Assembly: GCF_035946055.1 (NCBI RefSeq)
Contig: NZ_CP108364.1
Coordinates: 5,146,001 to 5,210,000 of the forward strand
Source of the DNA: Streptomyces sp. NBC_01341
GTDB taxonomy: Bacteria; Actinomycetota; Actinomycetes; Streptomycetales; Streptomycetaceae
DNA: 64,000 bases
Direction: 5' to 3'
Shown here: piece by piece, positions 43,639-52,231 of the stretch
Layout: the number at the start of each line of letters is the position of its first letter
How positions within the stretch are numbered: position 1 is the stretch's first letter
Made by a program: the position numbers and the translations under genes
The notes under the pieces: model-generated
The model's input: the letters and a program-made list of their open reading frames with translations, nothing else
Databases searched by the model: none
Told to the model about the DNA's origin: nothing

Positions 43639-43646
43639 TGCGCCCC

Positions 43647-43652
43647 ACCCTA
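43647..43652 (-). promoter_or_regulatory. -10 element, leaderless promoter of the hydrolase
   Basis: On the minus strand TAGGGT is followed by 8 bases and GTG 43638. Confidence 0.45.
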
Positions 43653-43874
43653 GGAGACGCGCACCCGAGGTCGTGGCAGGGGTGACACGGATCACTCGTG
43701 CGCGGGGAATTGACTACCCGTCTCTCACGCTCCGTGCGCAGCGGCCGCACACTGAGACGCCCTCAGCTGTGATCTAGTGTCCGAAATGCCCGATAAGCTC
43801 CGAGCGTTGTGAGTTCGGCCATGCTGCCGCGATGAGGTGTCCGGCACATGTGTGAGCTTCGGGTAAGCGTGATC

Positions 43875-44540
43875 CTACGCGGCGCGCCACCTCTCGGAGA
43901 GCGCAGGTCCGAGGTGATCCAGGTGGAGTTCGGTCAGCTCCCCGAGTGCCTCCAGGCCGCCGTCCTGCCTGCCGCTCCACAGCTGGCCGGTCAGGCGCAT
44001 CACCCCGGCGAACGCCGCGACCGCGACCCGGGGGCGCGGGTCCGCCTCCGGATCCAGGCCCTCACGCTCCGCGATCACCAGGGTGGTCTGCCGTTCCAGG
44101 CCGACGCTCCGCCGCATGTGGGCGGCGAGCAGCGACGGGGTCGATTCGATCATCCGGTAGGTGCGGATCCGGAGTTCGGCCGTCTCGTCGCTCCCGGCCG
44201 CCTCGGGGACGGTGTTCCAGGCGATCAGGATCGAGCGGCGCATCGCCTCGAAAGGGGTCTCCGCGGCGGGCCGTTGACGGAGTTCGACGAGGAAGCGTGC
44301 CTCGATCGCGTCCTGCACGGCGAAGGCGGCCGCCTCCTTGTTCGCGAAGTAGCGGAAGAAGGTGCGCTGGGAGACCTCGACCGCGTCGGCGATCTCGTCG
44401 ACGGTGGTCGAGTCGTACCCCTGGGCGGCGAAGAGTCCGAGGGCGGCCCGCAGCAGAGCCTCGCGGGTGCGCTGCTTCTTGCGCTCGCGCAATCCGGCCG
44501 GAGCCCCGGGGGCGGGACCCGATGTCTGCCTGCGTGTCAC
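43875..44540 (-). CDS. TetR family transcriptional regulator
   Basis: The 221-residue protein has the TetR DNA-binding domain at 18-66 ('RTREALLRAALGLFAAQGYDSTTVDEIADAVEVSQRTFFRYFANKE' region) and a helical ligand domain. GTG 44540 has GAGG 9 bases upstream. It is divergent from a DHA2 efflux pump and almost surely represses it; a perfect palindrome lies at the pump's -10. Confidence 0.9.
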   Translation of the reverse strand: MTRRQTSGPAPGAPAGLRERKKQRTREALLRAALGLFAAQGYDSTTVDEIADAVEVSQRTFFRYFANKEAAAFAVQDAIEARFLVELRQRPAAETPFEAMRRSILIAWNTVPEAAGSDETAELRIRTYRMIESTPSLLAAHMRRSVGLERQTTLVIAEREGLDPEADPRPRVAVAAFAGVMRLTGQLWSGRQDGGLEALGELTELHLDHLGPALSERWRAA

Positions 44541-44627
44541 GTGCTGGACCTCTTTCCACTGCTTTGCGCAGATCAGCCTACCTGTGCGCTACATGACGGT
44601 TACTGTCCTGTGAATTGGTTTGTCGAC

Positions 44628-44646
44628 TGTCAGTCGCTGACATAAT
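44628..44646 (+). promoter_or_regulatory. TetR-type operator over the -10 of the DHA2 pump
   Basis: TGTCAGTCGCTGACA (44628-44642) is a perfect 6-3-6 palindrome. It overlaps the -10 CATAAT (44641-44646), which lies 9 bases before ATG 44656. Binding there would block transcription of the pump. Confidence 0.55.
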
Positions 44647-44655
44647 CTCCTGCGC

Positions 44656-46266
44656 ATGACCAGTCAGACCACAGTCGAAAAGGCGCCGCGGGAGCCTCAG
44701 GACGCCCTTGTCCCCGCACCGGCGAAAGGGCTGCGCGGCCACCCCTGGCTGACGCTCTTCGCCGTCGCCATCGGCGTGATGATGGTGGCGCTCGACGGCA
44801 CGATCGTCGCGATCGCCAACCCCGTCATCCAGCAGGACCTCGGCGCCTCGCTCGCCGACGTCCAGTGGATCACCAACGGCTACATGCTCGCCCTCGCGGT
44901 CTCCCTGATCACCGCGGGCAAGCTCGGCGACCGCTTCGGCCACCGCCAGACGTTCCTGATAGGAATCGCCGGATTCGCCGCCGCGTCCGCGGCCATCGGC
45001 CTCTCCGACAGTGTGCTCCTGGTGATCGTCTTCCGCGTGCTGCAGGGCCTGTTCGGCGCGCTGCTGATGCCGGCGGCACTCGGCCTGCTGCGGGCCACCT
45101 TCCCCGCCGAGAAGCTGAACATGGCGATCGGCATCTGGGGCATGGTGATCGGCGCCTCGACCGCGGGCGGACCCATCCTCGGCGGCGTGCTCGTGGAGCA
45201 CGTCAGCTGGCAGTCCGTGTTCTTCATCAACGTGCCCGTCGGCGTGATCGCACTCGTCTTCGGACTCGTGATCCTCAGGGACCACCGTGCCGCCAACGCG
45301 CCGAGGTCCTTCGACATCGGTGGCATCGTCCTGCTGTCCCAGGCGATGTTCTGCCTGATCTGGTCGCTGATCAAGGGCTCCGAGTGGGGCTGGGGGGATC
45401 CGAAGACCCTCGGCTTCCTGGGCGCCTCCCTGGTGCTGTTCGTCGTGTTCGCGCTCTCCCAGAAGAACGTGCGCGAACCGCTGATCCCGCTGGCCATGTT
45501 CCGCTCGGTACCGCTCTCGGCCGGTGTGGTCCTGATGGTGCTGATGGCGTTCGCCTTCATGGGCGGCCTGTTCTTCGTCACGTTCTACCTCCAGAACGTC
45601 CACGGCATGAGCCCGGTCGACAGCGGACTGCACCTGCTTCCGCTGACCGGGATGATGATCGTCGGCTCGCCCCTCGCCGGCGCAGCCATCACCAGGTTCG
45701 GCCCCCGCGTGCCGCTCGTCGGCGGAATGGTGTCCGTCGCCGTCGCCATGTTCGGCATGTCGCAACTGACCGCCGGCACCGGCACGCTGACCATGTCGCT
45801 CTGGTTCGCGCTCCTCGGCTTCGGTCTCGCGCCGGTCATGGTCGGGGCCACCGAGGTCATCGTGGGCAACGCGCCGATGGAGCTCTCCGGTGTCGCGGGC
45901 GGTCTCCAGCAGGCGGCCATGCAGGTCGGCGGCAGCCTCGGCACCGCCGTGCTGGGCGCCGTGATGGCGTCCCGGGTCGACGCGCGGCTGGGCGACAACT
46001 GGAAGGCCGCGGAGCTTCCGCCGGTCACCCCGGACCAGCTGGACCAGGCATCCTCCGCCATCAAGGTCGGCATGCCGCCGATCGCCCCGGGCACCCCGCC
46101 GGAGATCGCGGCGAAGATCGCGGACGTCGCTCATGACACGTTCGTGTCCGGAATGAGTTCCGCCTTCATGGTCGCGGGCATCGTGGCCGTGGTCGCCGCG
46201 CTCGTCGCCACCCTCACCAAGCGCGGCGCGAACGCCGAGGCGGGCATGGGCGCAGGCCATATCTGA
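44656..46266 (+). CDS. DHA2-type MFS drug efflux transporter (EmrB/QacA)
   Basis: The 536-residue protein has fourteen predicted helices. It has motif D1 in 'ALDGTIVAIANPVIQQDLGASLADVQWITNGYML' region, motif A 'GKLGDRFGHRQTF' and motif C 'GPILGGVLVEHVSWQSVFFINVPVG' region. It is expected to export drugs or the cell's own toxic products by proton antiport. Transcription begins close to ATG 44656 under the TetR-type operator. A strong hairpin terminator follows. Confidence 0.92.
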   Translation: MTSQTTVEKAPREPQDALVPAPAKGLRGHPWLTLFAVAIGVMMVALDGTIVAIANPVIQQDLGASLADVQWITNGYMLALAVSLITAGKLGDRFGHRQTFLIGIAGFAAASAAIGLSDSVLLVIVFRVLQGLFGALLMPAALGLLRATFPAEKLNMAIGIWGMVIGASTAGGPILGGVLVEHVSWQSVFFINVPVGVIALVFGLVILRDHRAANAPRSFDIGGIVLLSQAMFCLIWSLIKGSEWGWGDPKTLGFLGASLVLFVVFALSQKNVREPLIPLAMFRSVPLSAGVVLMVLMAFAFMGGLFFVTFYLQNVHGMSPVDSGLHLLPLTGMMIVGSPLAGAAITRFGPRVPLVGGMVSVAVAMFGMSQLTAGTGTLTMSLWFALLGFGLAPVMVGATEVIVGNAPMELSGVAGGLQQAAMQVGGSLGTAVLGAVMASRVDARLGDNWKAAELPPVTPDQLDQASSAIKVGMPPIAPGTPPEIAAKIADVAHDTFVSGMSSAFMVAGIVAVVAALVATLTKRGANAEAGMGAGHI

Positions 46267-46330
46267 CGCCGTGCCGCAGGCCGGCCCGCGCCGGACGGAC
46301 CCGGGTCTCCGGGCGTCAACCCAGCGCATC

Positions 46331-46366
46331 CGACAGCCCCGCCGGAAGGTTCCGGCGGGGCTGTCG
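46331..46366 (+). terminator. Terminator of the DHA2 pump gene
   Basis: CGACAGCCCCGCCGGAA (46331-46347) pairs perfectly with 46350-46366; in RNA the tip opens to a 4-6 base loop. Confidence 0.75.
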
Positions 46367-46474
46367 CCTATCAGGGTGGTCTGCGGCCCCGCCCCTTTCC
46401 GGGCCGCTGCCCCGCAGGTCAGAGTGCGGACATGCGAGCCGTCCGGCCCGCTCGACCACGGGGGTTGATCCACC

Positions 46475-46903
46475 ATGCGTACGACCGTTCTCGCCGCCAC
46501 CCTGGCGGCCACCGCGCTCGTCCCGGCCACGGCCCTGGCCTCGGGCGTCACGCCCGCCGTCCACCACGGACCCGCAGGGCACGAGCGCTCCCGCAGCGCC
46601 CCGCAGGCCGCACCCACCGGGCTCGCACCCTGCGGTGCGGGGCGGCTCTGCCTCTGGACCAGGCCGGGCTTCTCGGGAGCCACCCAGACCCACGAACTGT
46701 CCACCGTCGACATCGAGAGCTGTGTCCCGCTCCCGGCCGGCCGTCACGCCCACGCGCTCGTCAACCGCACCGGTCGTCCCGTCACGACCTATCAGTCGGC
46801 GGAGTGCGCGGAGACCGGCGAGTTCGAGACGTACCCGGGCAGCGGCACCTGGGTCCCCCGGTCGCCGTACACCGTGAGGGCGTTCAAGATCTGGGAGAGC
46901 TGA
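46475..46903 (+). CDS. Secreted peptidase inhibitor, family I36-like
   Basis: The 142-residue protein has a Sec signal peptide (1-23, cleavage after 'ALAS') and a short linker. The domain then begins 'CGAGRLCLWTRPGFSGATQTHEL', as in SMPI/I36 gamma-crystallin-like inhibitors. Four cysteines (two near the domain start, then 'ESCVPL' and 'SAECAE') can form two disulfides. It probably inhibits a secreted metalloprotease. ATG 46475 lacks a strong ribosome site (GGGGTTG upstream). Confidence 0.78.
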   Translation: MRTTVLAATLAATALVPATALASGVTPAVHHGPAGHERSRSAPQAAPTGLAPCGAGRLCLWTRPGFSGATQTHELSTVDIESCVPLPAGRHAHALVNRTGRPVTTYQSAECAETGEFETYPGSGTWVPRSPYTVRAFKIWES

Positions 46904-46940
46904 CCGGCGCCGCGGGAGGGGGCGGGTGACCGGGAGAACG

Positions 46941-46980
46941 CCGGAGGGCGGCGAGGCCGTGAAGCCCCGCCGCCCTCCGG
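46941..46980. terminator. Bidirectional terminator
   Basis: CCGGAGGGCGGCG (46941-46953) pairs perfectly with 46968-46980, with a further GGC/GCC pairing inside. It lies between the I36 gene and the converging aceE. Confidence 0.75.
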
Positions 46981-46995
46981 TCCCCGCCAGGGGTG

Positions 46996-49737
46996 TTACG
47001 CGTCGCCGCCCGCCGGGCCGGGGCCCGCCGCGGCCACGTCCAGCAGCTCGTACCGGTCGAGCGCCGTCTTCAGCGCCGAGCGGTCGATCTTGCCTTCCTT
47101 GGCCAGCTCGGTGAGCACCGCCAGCACGATCGACTGCGCGTCGATGTGGAAGAAGCGCCGGGCCGCACCACGGGTGTCGGCGAAGCCGAAGCCGTCCGCG
47201 CCCAGGGACTGGTACGCGCCGGGGACCCAGCGCGCGATCTGGTCCGGCACGGAGCGCATCCAGTCCGAGACCGCGACGAACGGGCCCTCGGAGCCGGACA
47301 GCTTCCGCGTCACGTACGGGACGCGCTGCTCCTCCTCCGGGTGGAGCAGGTTGTGGCGCTCCACCTCCACGGCGTCACGGCGCAGCTCGTTCCAGGAGGT
47401 CGCCGACCAGACGTCCGCCTTCACGTTCCACTCCTCGGCGAGGATCCGCTGCGCCTCGACCGCCCACGGCACCGCGACACCGGAGGCCAGGATCTGGGCC
47501 GGGATCAGGCCCGCCTCGCCCGCGCGGTAGCGGTGCACGCCCTTGAGGATGCCCTCGACGTCCACGTCGGCGGGCTCCGCGGGGTGCTGGATCGGCTCGT
47601 TGTAGACGGTGAGGTAGTAGAAGACGTCCTCGTTCTCCTCGGGGGCGCCGCCGTACATCCGGCGCAGACCGTCCTTCACGATGTGCGCGATCTCGTACCC
47701 GAACGCCGGGTCGTAGGACACACAGGCGGGGTTCGTCGACGCGAGGAGCTGCGAGTGGCCGTCCGCGTGCTGGAGACCCTCACCGGTCAGCGTCGTACGG
47801 CCGGCCGTCGCGCCCAGCACGAAGCCGCGCGAGAGCTGGTCGGCCATCTGCCAGAACTGGTCACCGGTGCGCTGGAAACCGAACATCGAGTAGAAGACGT
47901 ACACCGGGATCAGCGGCTCGCCATGCGTGGCGTACGCGGAACCCGCGGCGATCAGCGAGGCGGTGCAGCCCGCCTCGGAGATGCCGTCGTGCAGCATCTG
48001 GCCGGTCGGCGACTCCTTGTACGCGAGGAGCAGCTCACGGTCCACCGACTCGTACTGCTGGCCGAGCGGGTTGTAGATCTTCGCACTCGGGAAGAACGCG
48101 TCCATGCCGAAGGTGCGGTACTCGTCGGGGGCGATCAGCACGAAGCGCTTGCCGATCTCCTTGTCCCGCATGAGGTCCTTCAGGATGCGGACGAACGCCA
48201 TGGTCGTGGCGATCGACTGCTGACCCGAACCCTTCTTCGCGGTCGCGTACGCCTTGTCATCAGGGAGGGGCAGTGGCTTCGCACGCACGACACGCGTCGG
48301 GACGTAACCGCCCAGACCCTGGCGACGGTCGTGCATGTACTGGATCTCCTCCGAGTCGCGGCCCGGGTGGTAGTACGGCGGGTTGCCGTCCTCGAGCTGC
48401 TTGTCCGCGATCGGGATGTGCAGACGGTCACGGAAGCGCTTGAGGTCGTCCGCCGTGAGCTTCTTCATCTGGTGGGTCGCGTTACGGCCCTCGAAGTTCG
48501 GCCCGAGGGTCCAGCCCTTGACCGTCTGCGCCAGGATCACGGTCGGCTGGCCCTTGTGCGCCTTGGCCGCCGCGTACGCCGCGTAGACCTTGCGGTGGTC
48601 GTGACCGCCGCGCCCGAGGTGCAGGATCTGCTGGTCGGACATGTCCTTGACCATGTCGCGCAGCCGCGGGTCGTCACCGAAGAAGTGCTCCCGGATGTAC
48701 GCGCCGGTCTCGGTCGCGTACGTCTGGAACTGGCCGTCCGGTGTCGTGTTCAGCCTGTTGACCAGGATGCCCGTCCGGTCCTGCGCCAGCAGCGGGTCCC
48801 AGGAGCGGTCCCAGACCAGCTTGATGACGTTCCAGCCGGCGCCGCGGAACTGGGACTCCAGCTCCTGGATGATCTTGCCGTTGCCGCGGACGGGCCCGTC
48901 CAGGCGCTGCAGGTTGCAGTTGACCACGAAGGTGAGGTTGTCTAGGCCCTCGCGCGCGGCGATGGAGAGCTGGCCGAGCGACTCCGGCTCGTCCATCTCG
49001 CCGTCGCCGAGGTAGGCCCAGACGTGCGAGTCGGAGGTGTCGGCGATGCCGCGCGCCTCCATGTAGCGGTTCATCCGTGCCTGATAGATCGCGCCGAGGG
49101 GGCCGAGGCCCATCGAGACCGTCGGGAACTCCCAGAAGTCCGGCATCGACCGCGGGTGCGGATAGCTGGACAGCGCGTGCCCGGCCTTGGACTTCTCCTG
49201 GCGGAAGCCGTCGAGCTGGGCCTCGCTGAGCCGGTCCAGCAGAAAGGCGCGGGCGTAGATGCCGGGAGAGGCGTGTCCCTGGAAGAAGATCTGGTCGCCG
49301 CCGCGGCCGTCGTCCTTGCCGCGGAAGAAGTGGTTGAAGCCCACGTCGTACAGCGAGGCGGACGAGGCGAAGGTGGCGATGTGGCCGCCGACGCCGATCC
49401 CGGGACGCTGGGCGCGGGAGACCATCACCGCGGCGTTCCACCGGGTCGCGTTGAGGACCTTGCGCTCGATCTCCTCGTCGCCGGGGAAGAAGGGCTCGTC
49501 CTTCGTGGCGATGGTGTTGACGTAGTCGGTACTGCGCATCTCCGGCACGGCGACGCGCTTCTCCCGCGCGCGCTCGATGAGCCGGAGCATCAGATAGCGG
49601 GCCCGCTCACGGCCCCGCTCGTCGACGGCGGCGTCGAGGGAGTCGAGCCATTCCTGGGTCTCTTCTGGATCGAAGTCCGGGACCTGGCTCGGAAGGCCGC
49701 CAATGATGATCGGGTTGCGATCTGATCCGGAAGCCAC
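46996..49737 (-). CDS. aceE: Pyruvate dehydrogenase E1 component, homodimeric type
   Basis: The 913-residue enzyme decarboxylates pyruvate with thiamine diphosphate and passes acetyl to lipoyl E2. The ThDP motif runs from 'GDGEMDEPESLGQ' to 'LTFVVNCNLQRLDGP'. Other anchors are 'GHIATFASSASLYDVGFNHFF' region, 'MFGFQRTGDQFWQMADQ' and 'RTTLTGEGLQHADGHS'. Length matches the E. coli-like AceE of actinobacteria. GTG 49737 follows AAGGA by 6 bases. No E2 or E3 gene is adjacent, as is usual in Streptomyces. Confidence 0.95.
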   Translation of the reverse strand: MASGSDRNPIIIGGLPSQVPDFDPEETQEWLDSLDAAVDERGRERARYLMLRLIERAREKRVAVPEMRSTDYVNTIATKDEPFFPGDEEIERKVLNATRWNAAVMVSRAQRPGIGVGGHIATFASSASLYDVGFNHFFRGKDDGRGGDQIFFQGHASPGIYARAFLLDRLSEAQLDGFRQEKSKAGHALSSYPHPRSMPDFWEFPTVSMGLGPLGAIYQARMNRYMEARGIADTSDSHVWAYLGDGEMDEPESLGQLSIAAREGLDNLTFVVNCNLQRLDGPVRGNGKIIQELESQFRGAGWNVIKLVWDRSWDPLLAQDRTGILVNRLNTTPDGQFQTYATETGAYIREHFFGDDPRLRDMVKDMSDQQILHLGRGGHDHRKVYAAYAAAKAHKGQPTVILAQTVKGWTLGPNFEGRNATHQMKKLTADDLKRFRDRLHIPIADKQLEDGNPPYYHPGRDSEEIQYMHDRRQGLGGYVPTRVVRAKPLPLPDDKAYATAKKGSGQQSIATTMAFVRILKDLMRDKEIGKRFVLIAPDEYRTFGMDAFFPSAKIYNPLGQQYESVDRELLLAYKESPTGQMLHDGISEAGCTASLIAAGSAYATHGEPLIPVYVFYSMFGFQRTGDQFWQMADQLSRGFVLGATAGRTTLTGEGLQHADGHSQLLASTNPACVSYDPAFGYEIAHIVKDGLRRMYGGAPEENEDVFYYLTVYNEPIQHPAEPADVDVEGILKGVHRYRAGEAGLIPAQILASGVAVPWAVEAQRILAEEWNVKADVWSATSWNELRRDAVEVERHNLLHPEEEQRVPYVTRKLSGSEGPFVAVSDWMRSVPDQIARWVPGAYQSLGADGFGFADTRGAARRFFHIDAQSIVLAVLTELAKEGKIDRSALKTALDRYELLDVAAAGPGPAGGDA

Positions 49738-50219
49738 GCTGTTCCTTCGCTGTTCGGTGGTGCTCTTCAGGGCCTGGTTGCGGGGAACGTACCCCCGTGG
49801 CGGCTGCTGTACGCCGCCTCCATCGTCTACCGCGAGGACCTAAACGTCATCTCTACTGTGGGGTAACACAAGGTTCGCTGGAGCCGTGTCCAGGGCACGA
49901 GTATCAGCGCCCCGGGGACGGTCCGGCCCAAACCGCAACCATACGCCCGACCCGGCCAGGCGTTCCCAAAGCCCGTTCGAATCCGAATGGCGGAGCGAAA
50001 CGGCATAAGCTGAGGAAGGACGTAAAGGGTCCGGACTCCTTTTCCGGGCCCGCAGGAGACATGCCTGACACTGCGGCGACGTGGCAGGGAACGTCACCGT
50101 TTAGGCGGTCTCGGACGCCGGGTACTTGCGCGATTCGCCGAGCCCGTGTGGACTACGGCCAATGCCCCGCGCACGCGCGTGGCTGAAGCATTTTCCGAAA
50201 CATGATCAGGAGGCAACCC
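49738..50219. other. Divergent intergenic region between aceE and the DUF3052 gene
   Basis: No gene is supported. The region carries TGTGGGGTAACACA (49857-49870), a dyad of the TGTG-N6-CACA kind, about 120 bases upstream of aceE, next to an A/T-richer patch that probably holds promoters. GTTCGAATCC near 49975 looks like a tRNA T-loop, but no tRNA can be folded around it. Confidence 0.4.
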
Positions 50220-50657
50220 GTGAGCGCGACCGCGGACCACGCGGAGGAACGGACCAACACGGCCGCGAGGCTTGGGTTCGAACCCGGACAGGTGGTCCAG
50301 GAGATCGGCTACGACGACGACGTCGAGCAGGAGCTCCGTGAGGGCATTGAGGCCACAATCGGCCAGGAACTCGTCGACGAGGACTACGACGACGTCGCCG
50401 ACGTCGTCCTGCTCTGGTTCCGTGACGAGGACGGCGACCTTACGGACGCGCTGGTGGATGCCATCGGTCTGATCGAGGACGGTGGGGCGGTCTGGCTGCT
50501 GACGCCCAAGACCGGCCGCGACGGATACGTCGAACCGAGCGACATCAACGAGGCTGCCCAGACAGCTGGTCTCGCCCAGACCAAGAGCATCAGCGCGGGC
50601 AAGGACTGGACGGGCAGCCGTCTGGTCACCCCCAAGGGGGCCAAGGCCAAGCGCTGA
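50220..50657 (+). CDS. DUF3052 family protein
   Basis: The 145-residue acidic protein has the DUF3052 features 'AARLGFEPGQVVQEIGYDDDVE', 'DVVLLWFRDEDGDLTDALVDA' and 'VWLLTPKTGRDGYVEPSDI'. It is conserved in actinobacteria, and its role is unknown. GTG 50220 follows a consensus AGGAGG by 6 bases, which excludes the upstream ATG. Confidence 0.88.
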   Translation: MSATADHAEERTNTAARLGFEPGQVVQEIGYDDDVEQELREGIEATIGQELVDEDYDDVADVVLLWFRDEDGDLTDALVDAIGLIEDGGAVWLLTPKTGRDGYVEPSDINEAAQTAGLAQTKSISAGKDWTGSRLVTPKGAKAKR

Positions 50658-50678
50658 GGGCTCTTCCAACACCACCGG

Positions 50679-50710
50679 GGCCCCCGGACGGCATCACGCC
50701 GCCGGGGGCC
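50679..50710 (+). terminator. Terminator of the DUF3052 gene
   Basis: GGCCCCCGGACGGC pairs with GCCGCCGGGGGCC (50698-50710) with one bulged A; TTCG follows. Confidence 0.7.
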
Positions 50711-50824
50711 TTCGTACGCGCCGGTGGGGCCTGACCGGGTTCCGAGGGGCCGCTGCGTAGGGTGGGTGTCACCCGGACGGACCATGCCGGGGAAGTCGCG
50801 ACGCCGGTGAAGGGATGCGTCTCC

Positions 50825-51292
50825 ATGGCGATCGAGGTCGGTACACGGGCTCCGGATCTTGAGCTGAAGGACAACCACGGGCGGACCGTGAGGCTCTCTG
50901 ATTTCCAGGGTTCTCACGGCGCCAAGAACGTGGTGCTGGTCTTCTACCCGTTCGCCTTCACCGGCGTCTGCACGGGCGAGCTCTGTGCGCTCCGCGACGA
51001 GCTGCCGCGGTTCGAGAACGACGACACCCAGCTGCTCGCCGTCTCCAACGACTCGATCCACACCCTGCGCGTCTTCGCCGAGCAGGAGGGCCTGGAGTAC
51101 CCGCTGCTGTCGGACTTCTGGCCGCACGGCGCCGCCTCGCGGGCGTACGGCGTCTTCGACGAGGAGAAGGGGTGCGCGGTGCGCGGCACCTTCGTCATCG
51201 ACAAGGGGGGCGTGGTCCGCTGGACCGTCGTCAACGGCCTCCCGGACGCGCGTGACCTGAACGACTACGTCAAGGCGCTCGACTCCATCTGA
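50825..51292 (+). CDS. ahpE: Peroxiredoxin, AhpE type (1-Cys)
   Basis: The 155-residue thioredoxin-fold peroxidase has the peroxidatic Cys in 'FYPFAFTGVCTGELCALRD', with a second Cys three residues on, and 'TFVIDKGGVVRW' at the end. AhpE enzymes reduce peroxides and peroxynitrite. ATG 50825 follows GAAGGGA by 8 bases; ATG 50762 would add 21 residues without family support. TAGGGT at 50758-50763 may be its -10. It precedes the Ter stress genes in the same direction. Confidence 0.88.
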   Translation: MAIEVGTRAPDLELKDNHGRTVRLSDFQGSHGAKNVVLVFYPFAFTGVCTGELCALRDELPRFENDDTQLLAVSNDSIHTLRVFAEQEGLEYPLLSDFWPHGAASRAYGVFDEEKGCAVRGTFVIDKGGVVRWTVVNGLPDARDLNDYVKALDSI

Positions 51293-51507
51293 CCGGTGGA
51301 GCCCCCGCCCGCCCGCTGCGGTGACCGGGGTCCGTGACGTGCGGGTCCGGGGTTTGTGACCTCCCGGATCCGGGGATCTCCTGGCGGCGACCGGCCAAAA
51401 GCCTGTTTTGGCCGGGAACCGGTCACTAGGATCCGATCGTTGATCCGATGCCAACGCACGACGGGGTGCTGGTGTCTGCCGGCCCTCTCAAAACTTTTGG
51501 AGGACTC

Positions 51508-52083
51508 GTGGGAGTCAGCCTCAGCAAGGGCGGCAACGTCTCGCTGACCAAGGCCGCGCCGAACCTGACAGCGGTCATCGTCGGTCTGGGCTGGGATGCC
51601 CGTACGACCACCGGCGGTGACTTCGACCTCGACGCCAGCGCTCTGCTGACGAACGCCGAGGGCAAGGTCGGCAGCGACGGTAATTTCGTCTTCTTCAACA
51701 ACCTCAAGAGCCCCGACGGCTCCGTCGAGCACACCGGTGACAACCTCACCGGTGAGGGCGAGGGCGACGACGAGGTCATCAAGGTCAACCTCGCCGGCGT
51801 CCCGGCCGACGTCGACAAGATCGTCTTCCCGGTCTCGATCTACGAGGCCGAGACCCGCCAGCAGAGCTTCGGCCAGGTGCGCAACGCCTACATCCGCGTG
51901 GTGAACCAGGCGGACAACACCGAACTCGCGCGCTACGACCTGAGCGAGGACGCCTCGACGGAGACCGCGATGGTCTTCGGCGAGCTCTACCGCAACGGCG
52001 CGGAGTGGAAGTTCCGTGCCATCGGCCAGGGGTACGCCTCGGGGCTGCGCGGTATCGCGCAGGACTTCGGCGTCAACGTCTGA
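51508..52083 (+). CDS. terD: TerD family calcium-binding stress protein 1
   Basis: The 191-residue protein has the full TerD fold: 'GVSLSKGGNVSLTKAAPNLT', the calcium-binding acidic segments 'FDLDASALL' and 'GDNLTGEGEGDDE', and 'MVFGELYRNGAEWKFRAIGQGY'. TerD proteins act in tellurite, phage and stress resistance, probably at the membrane with TerC. GTG 51508 follows GGAGG by 4 bases. Its paralogue follows after 148 bp. Confidence 0.93.
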   Translation: MGVSLSKGGNVSLTKAAPNLTAVIVGLGWDARTTTGGDFDLDASALLTNAEGKVGSDGNFVFFNNLKSPDGSVEHTGDNLTGEGEGDDEVIKVNLAGVPADVDKIVFPVSIYEAETRQQSFGQVRNAYIRVVNQADNTELARYDLSEDASTETAMVFGELYRNGAEWKFRAIGQGYASGLRGIAQDFGVNV

Positions 52084-52120
52084 TCCGGTCCGGAGGCAGC
52101 TCCGGTCCCTTCGGCTCCAC

Positions 52121-52157
52121 CGCGTCCGGCGTCGCACCACGTGCGGCGCCGGACGCG
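52121..52157 (+). terminator. Hairpin between the two terD genes
   Basis: CGCGTCCGGCG (52121-52131) pairs with 52147-52157, and inside it CGCAC pairs with GTGCG, joined by a T-G wobble. The result is a 17-bp stem with a 3-base loop. It may terminate or attenuate between the paralogues. Confidence 0.6.
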
Positions 52158-52231
52158 CTGGGCAGAGCGCCCCGCGTCCGGCAGGCGCCTGCCGCCAGAA
52201 CGACTGTCCATCGACTCGGGGAGGACACACC

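Noticed and set aside
49970..49995. GTTCGAATCC, like a tRNA T-loop
   Set aside because: No flanking bases form the T-stem, acceptor stem or anticodon arm.
50061..50186. 41-codon frame before the DUF3052 gene
   Set aside because: The ribosome site is only two bases from the ATG, and the sequence shows no family or coupling to the next gene.
50275..50295. GGTTCGAACCC, like a tRNA T-arm
   Set aside because: It lies inside the DUF3052 coding sequence (LGFEP) and no cloverleaf can be built.
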